A stretch of 64,000 bases of DNA. Origin: UBA4877 sp002399285. GTDB taxonomy: Bacteria; Bacillota; Thermoanaerobacteria; Thermoanaerobacterales; UBA4877. The notes below the pieces were generated by a model. It saw only the letters and a list, made by a program, of their open reading frames with translations. It was not told the DNA's origin and made no database searches. The DNA lies in the NCBI GenBank assembly GCA_036771835.1, contig DAIPGN010000013.1, forward strand, positions 13,330-77,329, written 5' to 3'. Numbering within the stretch: position 1 is the stretch's first letter; every line of letters begins with the position of its first letter. Below are positions 42,301 through 49,270 of the stretch, piece after piece. The translations under genes and the position numbers were made by a program.

Positions 42301-42909
42301 GATTTTTTGCAAAGGGACTTTGACCGGTGGGAAAGACTGGGCCTGGCCTTTCCCAATCTGTGGGATAAGGACGCCATACTCTTCCCCGAAAAGATAAACG
42401 GCCAATATGTTATGTACCACAGGATAGAGCCCAGCATGTGGGTGACCTACTCCGACCGGCTGACGTTCCCCTGGCCCAGGGAAGGACATAAGATAATCAT
42501 AGGCCCGCGTTCCGGGATGATGTGGGACTCGTTCAAGATAGGCGCAGGATCGCAGCCGCTTAAGACCATGTATGGCTGGCTGCTGATATACCATGGAGTG
42601 GACGACAACATGATATACCGCCTGGGCGTCATACTCACCGACCTTAAGGACCCCGGCAGACTTCTGTACCGTTCGCCCAATCCCATCCTTTCGCCTGAAA
42701 TGGAATATGAGACGGGCGACAGGGTATCGTCCTGGGTGCCCAACGTGGTATTCACCTGCGGAGCCGTGCCCGAACAGAACAAGGAGGTATTGGATGCCGA
42801 CGACGGGATACTCGTGTATTACGGCGCCGCGGACACATATCTGTGCGTCGCCCATGCGAAGGTGGGCGATCTGCTGCCGCAGAAGATCAGAGAAAAGATG
42901 AAGAGGTGA
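39346..42909 (+). CDS. Glycosyltransferase (GT-A) - GH130 phosphorylase fusion protein
   Basis: 1187 aa from ATG 39346 (MDARDIRQSEDRFYGKI), SD GAGGT. Residues about 30-330 are a GT-A fold glycosyltransferase resembling mannosyl/glucosylglycerate synthases (GT78/GT81): VVGIPFYNEKETL (33), the acidic EAD of LLEADLKG (124-126), RRHYFEDTTGDLFVKPVLEALYG and LKDPLSGVYAFS. Residues about 870-1180 are GH130: NPLLKPVPG (878), GCEDPRV with the general-acid Asp at 953, DKDAILFPEKINGQYVMYHR, KIGAGSQPLKTMYGWLLIYHG. GH130 enzymes phosphorolyse beta-mannosides to Man-1-P. The roughly 520 residues between are helical and unassigned. No signal peptide or TM. It begins a run with an aroD-like gene. Confidence 0.85.
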   Translation: MDARDIRQSEDRFYGKIDDAIGRIKDPGCIDMVVGIPFYNEKETLAGVIKTAAEGLAAFPDRKKLIVCVGDPAGQEALESAEDIDCGIPCVSFLMEQGINGRGFSIRAVLEIAKRLEADAVLLEADLKGEGEWGLKPSWIERMIRPLDEGYDMVLANFRRHYFEDTTGDLFVKPVLEALYGCRLKDPLSGVYAFSHDMVERYCTDVNQWYEYAGGYGADPWLVTKAVVWGSGICEVSLGAKITIPSAGKRAFVFKEAARAVFECLGNDQDFWLKSGMIFKRPALYGLEDRDRRMDISCRLTDFVQSFQSGYESYKAVYDKLLPEDIKAETDEIYGLPNRDFRFDERLWARLIYLFLLTYSLNKDMSKDDLLDAFTVMYEGRTAGYIRQVKGYRSIFVNVRGADMDGITYKKADDYYARQVEELLSGREELIEAWNKKNTETKPAITPLDYLEFVPGVPVVLPKQLTGLGGSVINTNGIFRRLVRRYREEFHKFNRDVPGIPGDASPDEVGRLMEAFMHSLEEAAARVLEGDLYSADGVSRLAEGILDLVPHEKTVAVKDEVLRKLLYEFPPMDLMIRMDFGGVTEMLHNISPRCALTLASLIEERQYMDEVMLWLEDNLRPDSIEEADLDIIILNRGNIPDITDMKQITVLNRVTGMIAVRCLSKGMGGEYPRLRYLTHMVKCVAEQEHYSFLWKLYARERRGFGLKAINSVRGHHGREAFSAHNMFENWHQRDAAAKFKRISEKLDSMGKAEEARLIYGMAEGYGLSLTLNDDTFVSCTAWTWASYSFRGGKGLPTPLSAHVDRDWFNYDLLEEIYKEMGYRIDEIPEEICQLLGEGKEGVNLVSVLLGVNVHRDAVMVQDVEKWPQAGPLVRYGGNPLLKPVPGHWWECRYVLNSAAFRIEDRIYLLYRAFGKDGISRIGLAVSDGYNIVERLPDPVFSPGSDREKEGCEDPRVVILDGKIYMMYTSYDGVVAQVAAACIGVGDFLQRDFDRWERLGLAFPNLWDKDAILFPEKINGQYVMYHRIEPSMWVTYSDRLTFPWPREGHKIIIGPRSGMMWDSFKIGAGSQPLKTMYGWLLIYHGVDDNMIYRLGVILTDLKDPGRLLYRSPNPILSPEMEYETGDRVSSWVPNVVFTCGAVPEQNKEVLDADDGILVYYGAADTYLCVAHAKVGDLLPQKIREKMKR

Positions 42910-42914
42910 TCGAT

Positions 42915-43634
42915 TTGGACATCTATAACGATGATATTCCGAGGAGCAGACCATCCGTCTGCATACCTATCGCTGCGAGGGGCGCCGGAGATCTGGAGCG
43001 TCATATAGCCTTTGTTAAAGATATGTCTCCCGATCTTGTGGAATTCAGAGCGGATTATTACCGCGGCCCGGACTGTGCCGGGGCGGCCAAGATCATCTCG
43101 GACGGGCTGCCAGGCATGCCTCTGATCTTCACGTTCAGAAAGAGGAGCGAAGGCGGGGCGAGGGATATGGAGGAGAGCGAGCGGACGGCGGTCATCCTGA
43201 ATGCCATATCCTCCGGGTACATAAGCGCTGTCGACATAGAGGAATCCACCGTGGAGGACCGCCTTGAGGAGGTAGCCGCTGCATCGCGAAGCAATGGAAT
43301 ACCTGTAATAATGTCCTACCATGACTTTTTTGACATGCCTTCCTATGAGAAGCTGCGGAGTAAGATTCACAATATGAAGCAAAAGGGTGCGGATGTTGCA
43401 AAGATATCGGTCACCCCCAGTAACAGGAGCGAGGCCTTTGCATTTATAGATAATTTCGTAAGGATAAAGCGGGATACTGACATGCCCACCATAGCCGTCA
43501 CCATGGGCGAACACGGCCTGTTCCTGCGGCTGTTCGGCTGGGTCCTGGACAACCCTATAATATATGCCGCCGGTCTGGTCCCCACCGCGCCCGGCCAGCC
43601 TCCTGCGCAGTTTATAAGATGGTTTGAAAAATAG
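42915..43634 (+). CDS. aroD: 3-dehydroquinate dehydratase, type I
   Basis: 239 aa from TTG 42915 (MDIYNDDIPRSRPSVCIPIAARG), placed 6 nt after AGAGGTG, which overlaps the stop of the fusion gene; GTG 42906 is an alternative. The type I active site is complete: LVEFRADYY, LIFTFRKRSEGG, VDIEES, catalytic His in MSYHDFFDMPS and Schiff-base Lys in ADVAKISVTP. The end LGPAPGQ-like VPTAPGQPPAQ binds substrate. Third step of the shikimate pathway, cytosolic. Its placement behind the mannan-type fusion gene is odd; the chorismate mutase gene is 33 kb away. Confidence 0.92.
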   Translation: MDIYNDDIPRSRPSVCIPIAARGAGDLERHIAFVKDMSPDLVEFRADYYRGPDCAGAAKIISDGLPGMPLIFTFRKRSEGGARDMEESERTAVILNAISSGYISAVDIEESTVEDRLEEVAAASRSNGIPVIMSYHDFFDMPSYEKLRSKIHNMKQKGADVAKISVTPSNRSEAFAFIDNFVRIKRDTDMPTIAVTMGEHGLFLRLFGWVLDNPIIYAAGLVPTAPGQPPAQFIRWFEK

Positions 43635-43699
43635 ATAAGAAATACATTGATTTATGCTGCATTTTGTGATATTATCGGATTAGATAAAGCGGGGGGCAA

Positions 43700-44161
43700 A
43701 TGCTTATGGAAGAAAAACTTCTCAATATGATCTTGGACGGCATCAATGAGATCAAATCAGATGTAAAGACGTTAAAGAGCGACGTAGGATCATTAAAGGA
43801 TGATGTAGAGACATTAAAGAGCGACGTAGGATCATTAAAGGGTGATGTAGAGACATTAAAGAGCGACATAGGCTCGTTAAAATCTGAAGTGGCCGATTTG
43901 AAAGAGCATATGGACTATATGGAAGTGCGTATGAACCATATGGAAGAACGTATGGACAATATGGAAGAACGCATGAACCATATGGAAGAGCGCATGAACA
44001 GCATGGAAGGAAGACAGGACGAGATATATCACATGCTTCGCGGCTGGGAAGAGGAAAGGACGATCACAAAATCACAGCTGGACAAGCTGAGTATAGATTC
44101 GGAGAAGATGAAAAACCACACGCACAATGTGGAGATAAGTATTTCAAAAGCTGTTGTATAA
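43700..44161 (+). CDS. Coiled-coil repeat protein
   Basis: 153 aa (or 151 from ATG 43706, MEEKLLNMILDGINEIKSDV). Residues 20-65 consist of a 14-aa unit LKSDVGSLKDDVET repeated three times (42-bp DNA repeat); residues 72-100 of a heptad MEERMNH repeated five times (21-bp DNA repeat). The whole is a continuous parallel coiled coil with hydrophobic a/d positions, ending in KMKNHTHNVEISISKAVV. Similar small proteins are often annotated hypothetical. No membrane segment. Function unknown. Confidence 0.65.
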   Translation: MLMEEKLLNMILDGINEIKSDVKTLKSDVGSLKDDVETLKSDVGSLKGDVETLKSDIGSLKSEVADLKEHMDYMEVRMNHMEERMDNMEERMNHMEERMNSMEGRQDEIYHMLRGWEEERTITKSQLDKLSIDSEKMKNHTHNVEISISKAVV

Positions 44162-44163
44162 AT

Positions 44164-44192
44164 AAAGAGAGAAATCAATCTCTCTTTTTTTA
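44164..44192 (+). terminator. Terminator after the coiled-coil gene
   Basis: AAAGAGAG pairs with CTCTCTTT across AAATCAAT, then TTTT. Also just beyond the end of the minus-strand mannose operon. Confidence 0.8.
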
Positions 44193-44226
44193 TACATACT
44201 GGCAGCGCGGCCTTTTTATATTACTT

Positions 44227-45585
44227 TTAAAATTTCAGAGGCACGGCCCTGTGCAGCTCGGCCAGTATGCTGTCCAGGCCGTTCTGCGTCTTAGCCTCCG
44301 CCCGCAGGATCACTTCCGGCCCCGTATTGGAAGCCCGGGCTAAGCACCAGCCGTCGTAAAGATACGCACGCACCCCGTCGATATCTACGATGGGGCATCT
44401 TTTTTCTGCAAAGTATCTTCTGGCATTTTCCACTATGCCGAATTTTTCACTGTCGGTACTCTCGGCCCTTATCTCCGGTGTGGAAACATAGGAGGGCACG
44501 TCGGACAGCAGCTGCGAAAGGCTGTCCTTGCTGCGCGACAGTATGCGCAGCAGCCGTCCCGCGGAGTAAAGGGCGTCGTCGAAGCCGTAGTATTCGTCGG
44601 CGAAGAACATATGCCCCGACATCTCGCCGGTGAACGGGGAATTCATCTCGCACATCTTTGCCTTTATGAGGGAATGGCCGGTCTTGTAGAAGAACGGCTT
44701 GCCGCCCAGTCTCTTTATCTCATCGGACAGAGCTTCGGAGCACTTTACCTCCACGATGCAGTATATGCCGGGGTATTTGGGCAGTATCTCCCGCCAGAAG
44801 AGCACCATCATCGTGTCTCCCCATATGATGTTTCCCTTGTCGTCCACCGCGCCTATCCTGTCGCCGTCCCCGTCGAAGCCTATCCCCAGGTCGGCCTTCT
44901 CCCTTAATACGGTTTGCTTGAGATCAGCCAGGTTTTCCGCCTTTACCGGGTCGGGAAAGTGATTGGGGAAGGCCGGGTCGGATTCACAGTATACGGGTAT
45001 TACGTCGCAGCCCCAAAGGTTCAGTACCTGGGGCGCTATTATGGAGGCGGTACCGTTGCCGCAGTCCACGGCAACCTTTAGTTTTTTGGGCAGCTTTATC
45101 TTTTTTTCCAGCATATCCGCATAGCCGAAGATGGGATATGCATAGTCCGTTTCTCCCTTGGGCGCGGAAATAAAGTCGCCGTTTTCTATCATTTTGCATA
45201 TCTTGCGCAGGTCGTCTCCGTATAGAGTGGCCCGGCCGAAGCACACCTTAAAGCCGTTGTATTCGGGCGGGTTGTGGCTTGCCGTTATCATCAGCCCAGG
45301 ATTTACGTTGTATAGTATCCTCGAATAATAGAACATGGGGGTGGTGGTGAGCCCGATATTGAGTACGCCGCTGCCCGTGCTTAAGACTCCTTCCGCCGCG
45401 GCGTCGGTAAGCTCGCCGGAGGAAGCCCTGTTGTCATGGCCTATAAGGCATATGTTCTCGCCGTTTTCCTGGAGGTAGGTACCAAAGGCCCGGCCTATGA
45501 GATACGCGGTGTCCTTGTTCAATTCCTCCGGTACCTTTCCTCTTATGTCATACTGCCGGAATATAGTGCGGTCTATCCTGGCCAT
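44227..45585 (-). CDS. manB: Phosphomannomutase/phosphoglucomutase
   Basis: 452 aa, four-domain alpha-D-phosphohexomutase. FRQYDIRGKVPEELN opens it; the phosphoserine is in ITASHNPPEYNG (residues about 99-110), the Mg2+ loop is GFDGDGDR (about 240) and the sugar loop GEMSGHMFFAD (about 318). The phosphate-binding RASNTGPEVILRAEAK is near the end. It interconverts Man-6-P and Man-1-P, feeding the guanylyltransferase of the same operon. It is the last gene; its start overlaps the preceding gene by 38 bp. Confidence 0.92.
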   Translation of the reverse strand: MARIDRTIFRQYDIRGKVPEELNKDTAYLIGRAFGTYLQENGENICLIGHDNRASSGELTDAAAEGVLSTGSGVLNIGLTTTPMFYYSRILYNVNPGLMITASHNPPEYNGFKVCFGRATLYGDDLRKICKMIENGDFISAPKGETDYAYPIFGYADMLEKKIKLPKKLKVAVDCGNGTASIIAPQVLNLWGCDVIPVYCESDPAFPNHFPDPVKAENLADLKQTVLREKADLGIGFDGDGDRIGAVDDKGNIIWGDTMMVLFWREILPKYPGIYCIVEVKCSEALSDEIKRLGGKPFFYKTGHSLIKAKMCEMNSPFTGEMSGHMFFADEYYGFDDALYSAGRLLRILSRSKDSLSQLLSDVPSYVSTPEIRAESTDSEKFGIVENARRYFAEKRCPIVDIDGVRAYLYDGWCLARASNTGPEVILRAEAKTQNGLDSILAELHRAVPLKF

Positions 45586-46612
45586 TTTTTGACTCCCTTC
45601 TTTCTTCCGATACTTCCTTGATCATGCGGTCGGCCAACAGGAAACTAACCGTGGCCTCCGCTCCCTGGTTCACATTGAGCCCGTCGGGTATCAGAGCGTC
45701 GTGGCAGCCCCCCGTCTCCTCATCATAGAGGCTCAGCTTGTTTATATTTTTGCCCCAATACCATTCATAGGAGAGAGATGCCTTGTCCATGTATTCGCTC
45801 TTTCCTGTGACACGGTATCCCTCCAAGCAGGCCAGTATGGTGGAAGCGGCATCCACAGGCTGCTGGTCGTAGTTGGGTATGCCGCTGTTTCTGCGCCACC
45901 AGCCCCTGTTGCCCACGATCGACAGATAGCCCTTCTTCAGCAGGGCGTCCGTTAAAAATCCCAAGGACTCTTCGGCGATATCCAAAGAATCTCTGTCTCC
46001 CGTAAGCGAGTAATATGAAAAGAGCGCGTGGGGAAGCACGGCGTTGCAGTAAGTGAGCCAGCCCTCATACCATTTCCACGTATCCGTCTTGTTGCCGCGG
46101 TAGGCCTCTTTCAAATGCCGCCCTATATCACCGGCGTATCCGTCTATGGCCGGATCGCCAAAGCCTCCTGCAGACAGTGCGGAAAGCCCTATGAGCATAT
46201 ATGCGCCGGCTCTGAGCGAGCTTATATCTCCGATGGCCGGCATGGTATTGTCTATGATCTTCTTTGAGGTTTGCTTAAAGCCGTCGGACATGCCGCCGGC
46301 CCGCAGTGCAAAACAGCACGCCATAAAGGCGCGCCCTATGCTGTCCTCCGAATCGATGGCCGGTAGGAAGGTATTTCCTATCTTTAAATTAGTAAAACCG
46401 CCGTCCGGCTTTTGGGCGGCGGATAAAAATCTCAGATAAATATCCGCCATGGACTTGACTTCTTCATCATCCGCGCTGATCGCGGCGAGCAAAGCCCGGG
46501 CATTGTCATCCACGGTGTATCCGCTCTCTATAATGGGTTCTTCCTTATTTGCGAACTGAAACATGCCCGTATCGTCCGTCATCCTCTTAAGGTGCTTGTA
46601 CGAGACTGCCAT
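45548..46612 (-). CDS. Alpha/alpha-toroid protein of a glycosyltransferase-associated family
   Basis: About 354 aa from ATG 46612 (MAVSYKHLKRMTDDTGMFQFA), SD GGGGG. The repeating helix pairs (IESGYTVDDNARALLAAIS; SEDSIGRAFMACCFALRAGG; SLRAGAYMLIGLSALS; DTWKWYEGWLTYCNAVLPHALFSYY; QQPVDAASTILACLEGYRVTG) indicate an (alpha/alpha)6 barrel like that of glycoside hydrolases and epimerases. DDNARA and the W-K-W-YEGWLTYCNA segment contain candidate carboxylates. Between GT4 and phosphomannomutase genes with overlaps on both sides, it probably trims, extends or regulates the same glycan. No activity is assigned. Confidence 0.7.
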   Translation of the reverse strand: MAVSYKHLKRMTDDTGMFQFANKEEPIIESGYTVDDNARALLAAISADDEEVKSMADIYLRFLSAAQKPDGGFTNLKIGNTFLPAIDSEDSIGRAFMACCFALRAGGMSDGFKQTSKKIIDNTMPAIGDISSLRAGAYMLIGLSALSAGGFGDPAIDGYAGDIGRHLKEAYRGNKTDTWKWYEGWLTYCNAVLPHALFSYYSLTGDRDSLDIAEESLGFLTDALLKKGYLSIVGNRGWWRRNSGIPNYDQQPVDAASTILACLEGYRVTGKSEYMDKASLSYEWYWGKNINKLSLYDEETGGCHDALIPDGLNVNQGAEATVSFLLADRMIKEVSEERRESKNGQDRPHYIPAV

Positions 46613-47762
46613 ATTCATTCCCCCTAATGCTGTTTTGTATTACTGCTCCCATCAGATTTATATATTGTTTTGCCACATTGCTCCATATCATCGTCTTGCC
46701 TAGTTTGGCGGCCCGGCCTTCCAGGCTGCGCTTCAGCGTGGGATTATCTATGATGCTTTCTATGAGATCGGCCAGCTCTTTATAGCTGTTGGTGCTTTGG
46801 GAGATCAGTCCCCTGTTGTTCCCCAGAATGTCCAGCGCGTAATCATACGGGGTGGACACTATGGCCCGGCCGCAGCCGACCGCATAGGTCAGCGTGCCGC
46901 TGACGGCCTGGCCCCTGTTTGGATACGGCGTGAGATACACGTCGGTCATATACAGGAAGTCTCCCAGTTCCTCCAGCGAAAGATAGTGATTGATGAACTC
47001 CACGTTGCCTTCCAGACCGAGATGCCTTACCAGATCGATGAGCGACTCCCTGTATGACTCGCCGAATTTTTTTACCAAAGACGGATGGGTCTCCCCCAGC
47101 ACCAGATACAGTATCTCGGGGTGCCCTGAAGCCAGCTCTCCCATGCACCTTATGCCGTTTTCTATACCCTTTCCCGGGCCGATCAGCCCGAATGTGGAAA
47201 CTATGCAGTGCCCGGCGTATCCGTATGACTCCTTCAGCATATCCCTGTTCTTGACCTTGAAATCAGGGACCCCATGAGGGATCACATAGATCTTGCTGCC
47301 CGGTATACTGTATATGTCTTCAAGCAGACAGGCGGAGCGCTTGGTCATACAGGCCACGGCCGCCGCCTTGCTTCCCAGGCCGCGCATTATCCACTTCTGC
47401 CGGAAATCCGGACTGGGCAGCACCGTGTGGGTGGTCAGTATAAAGGGTTTTGCGAGATGCGCCGCAAAATCCAACACAAACTTGCCGTCCATCCCTCCGA
47501 ATATACCGTACTCATGCTCTATGACCACCACGTCTATAGAGGAATCGTTCACAAAATGAGCGGCATTGATAAAACTCTCCTTCTTGTCCTGCATGATTTC
47601 ATAGATCACCTCGGGCGGATAGCTATAATCCGCACCGCTGTCCGTTATGGCCAGTATCCTCACATTTTTGCCCATTTTAGAAATATTGTCTTTCAGGTCT
47701 TTGGAGAATGAGGCTATACCGCATTCCCTCGGCGGATAAGTGCTTAATACGGCTATGTTCAT
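46587..47762 (-). CDS. GT4 family glycosyltransferase
   Basis: 391 aa from ATG 47762 (MNIAVLSTYPPRECGIASFSKDL), SD AAAGGATGGG. GT-B fold: the N-terminal domain holds PPRECGIASF and VVVIEHEYGIFGGMDG; the C-terminal domain has FGLIGPGKGIENGI (about 215) and the GT4 donor site YLTPYPNRGQAVSGTLTYAVGCGRAIVST (E replaced by Q-A in the usual E-x7-E region). PPR-CGIA is typical of GT4 enzymes encoded with GH130 and mannose-activation genes. It probably transfers mannose from GDP-Man. The stop overlaps the next gene's start by 26 bp. Confidence 0.85.
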   Translation of the reverse strand: MNIAVLSTYPPRECGIASFSKDLKDNISKMGKNVRILAITDSGADYSYPPEVIYEIMQDKKESFINAAHFVNDSSIDVVVIEHEYGIFGGMDGKFVLDFAAHLAKPFILTTHTVLPSPDFRQKWIMRGLGSKAAAVACMTKRSACLLEDIYSIPGSKIYVIPHGVPDFKVKNRDMLKESYGYAGHCIVSTFGLIGPGKGIENGIRCMGELASGHPEILYLVLGETHPSLVKKFGESYRESLIDLVRHLGLEGNVEFINHYLSLEELGDFLYMTDVYLTPYPNRGQAVSGTLTYAVGCGRAIVSTPYDYALDILGNNRGLISQSTNSYKELADLIESIIDNPTLKRSLEGRAAKLGKTMIWSNVAKQYINLMGAVIQNSIRGNEYGSLVQAP

Positions 47763-47776
47763 TTGAATCCCATCCT

Positions 47777-48799
47777 TTAATTGGCAATAACGCCGTAGGA
47801 AACATTTTTGTAGTCCCCGATGGTACAATTGATCCCCACGATAGTATTGCTTAATTTGGTTCTTCTTCCTATGCGACAGCCTTCCCATATGACCGAGTTT
47901 TTGATGTAGCTTCCCCTGTCTATATCGATGCCGTTTCCTATGACGGCGTGCGGCCCTATGATGACGTCGCCCGCTATATGGCAGCCGTCGCCTATGGTTA
48001 TCGGCGGTATCAGCTTTGCCGTAGGGCTGACGTAGGTATCGCCGCCTATGACGATACTGTTTTTGTACTCGGCCTCCATAAACGGATAAGAAAACGCCCC
48101 GTCAAGCACGTTTTGATGAAGTTCCAGATACTTATGAGGTGTTCCGATATCGATCCAATAATTATCATTTTTGTATGCGGACATCCTTATACCTGAGGAC
48201 AACAGACCGGGATACACCTCTTTTTCCACGGATACCTCGCATCCCGGTTTTATGAAATCGAGCACGTTCCTCTCGAATACATATATCCCGGCATTGATAA
48301 AATCCGTGGTTATATCCTCCGGTTTCGGTTTTTCCTTAAACGCCGTTATCCATCCGTCCGCATCCGTATCCACGAGACCGTAGGCGGAGGGATTGGCTAC
48401 CCGCGTCAGGGCTATGGTGACGCTTGCCCCTTTATTTCTGTGGTAATCTATGAGTTTTTGCAGATCTATATCGGTAATTATATCGGAGTTGAATATCAGG
48501 AACGTATCGTCCAGATATTTTTCCGCGTTTTTGATAGCACCGCCCGTGCCCAGAGGGCTCTCTTCGATGCAGTAGTATATCTTAACCCCGAACCTGCTGC
48601 CGTCTCCGAAGTATTCCATGATCTGTTCGGGTTGGTAACACAGGCTCATCACTATTTCATCTATGCCGTATCCCCTTATATACTCTATGGTCCTCTGCAG
48701 CAGAGGTTTGTTAAGCACCGGTACCATCGGCTTGGGGATGGAATGAGTCAGCGGATATAGCCTTGTCCCCTTTCCCCCTGCCAATAAAAGTGCCTTCAT
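47777..48799 (-). CDS. Mannose-1-phosphate guanylyltransferase-type NDP-sugar pyrophosphorylase
   Basis: 340 aa. The nucleotidyltransferase domain begins MKALLLAGGKGTRLYPLTHSIPKPMVPVLNKPLL; EESPLGTGGAI and FNSDIITDID (metal Asp) follow, and FINAGIYVFE. The C-terminal 90 residues form a left-handed beta-helix with hexapeptides (PPITIGDGCHIAGDVIIGPHAVIGNG; LSNTIVGINCTIGDY). This architecture is that of GDP-mannose pyrophosphorylases and related glucose-1-P enzymes; the operon with phosphomannomutase favours mannose. First gene of the four-gene minus-strand operon. Confidence 0.85.
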   Translation of the reverse strand: MKALLLAGGKGTRLYPLTHSIPKPMVPVLNKPLLQRTIEYIRGYGIDEIVMSLCYQPEQIMEYFGDGSRFGVKIYYCIEESPLGTGGAIKNAEKYLDDTFLIFNSDIITDIDLQKLIDYHRNKGASVTIALTRVANPSAYGLVDTDADGWITAFKEKPKPEDITTDFINAGIYVFERNVLDFIKPGCEVSVEKEVYPGLLSSGIRMSAYKNDNYWIDIGTPHKYLELHQNVLDGAFSYPFMEAEYKNSIVIGGDTYVSPTAKLIPPITIGDGCHIAGDVIIGPHAVIGNGIDIDRGSYIKNSVIWEGCRIGRRTKLSNTIVGINCTIGDYKNVSYGVIAN

Positions 48800-48840
48800 T
48801 AAACCATCTCCTTCAAAAATATTCCAACTACCAACTTTAT

Positions 48841-48868
48841 TTTATATTTAAGTGTGTCTGTTTGTCAA
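48841..48868 (-). promoter_or_regulatory. Promoter of the GDP-mannose operon
   Basis: On the minus strand TTGACA (48868-48863), 16-bp spacer, TATAAA (48846-48841), about 40 nt before the start codon. Confidence 0.75.
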
Positions 48869-49216
48869 ACACGGACTCCCCGTGATTTTGCATCACACAC
48901 GTAGTTATCAAAAGATATATCTTAAAATATATCAATTTTGGATTTTTTAGCGTATATCTTCCGATATATACCAACTTTTTATAAAGCACCCCGCCAAACT
49001 TTAAAATTCGGTTATGGATGTCGTGCGAATTTGTAAAAATGTAGGGTACTCGTCATACTTTATTATTATATTTAATAACCGTGTTCTTTATACCTGTGCA
49101 GCACCGCAGGCCTATGAATTTACAGAAATGCATATAGATGTAAATTTTATTAGATATTTTTAAATAAAATTTGATCGGCCGGCTACTGTGTGATGTAACC
49201 GGAATTTAATATTAGC
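48869..49216. other. AT-rich intergenic region without genes
   Basis: About 350 bp between two divergent promoters. It contains the palindrome AAGATATATCTT (48912-48923 area), a GTATATC...GATATATAC near-inverted repeat and CCGGC...AACCGG arms near 49180-49201. No ORF with a ribosome site was found. Confidence 0.5.
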
Positions 49217-49259
49217 TTAACCATTTGTTAACACTTTATGAACGGGCCGGTGATATAAT
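49217..49259 (+). promoter_or_regulatory. Promoter with Pho-box-like direct repeat (SLH deacetylase gene)
   Basis: TTAACC (49217-49222), TTAACA (49228-49233), then 20 bp to TATAAT (49254-49259). Geometry is identical to the elements at 5834 and 33432. Confidence 0.6.
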
Positions 49260-49270
49260 CGAATTACATA

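Noticed and set aside
43746..44010. CRISPR-like array because of regular repeats
   Set aside because: The repeats are contiguous, in frame and code for a coiled coil; there are no spacers. No CRISPR array or cas gene was seen anywhere in the window.
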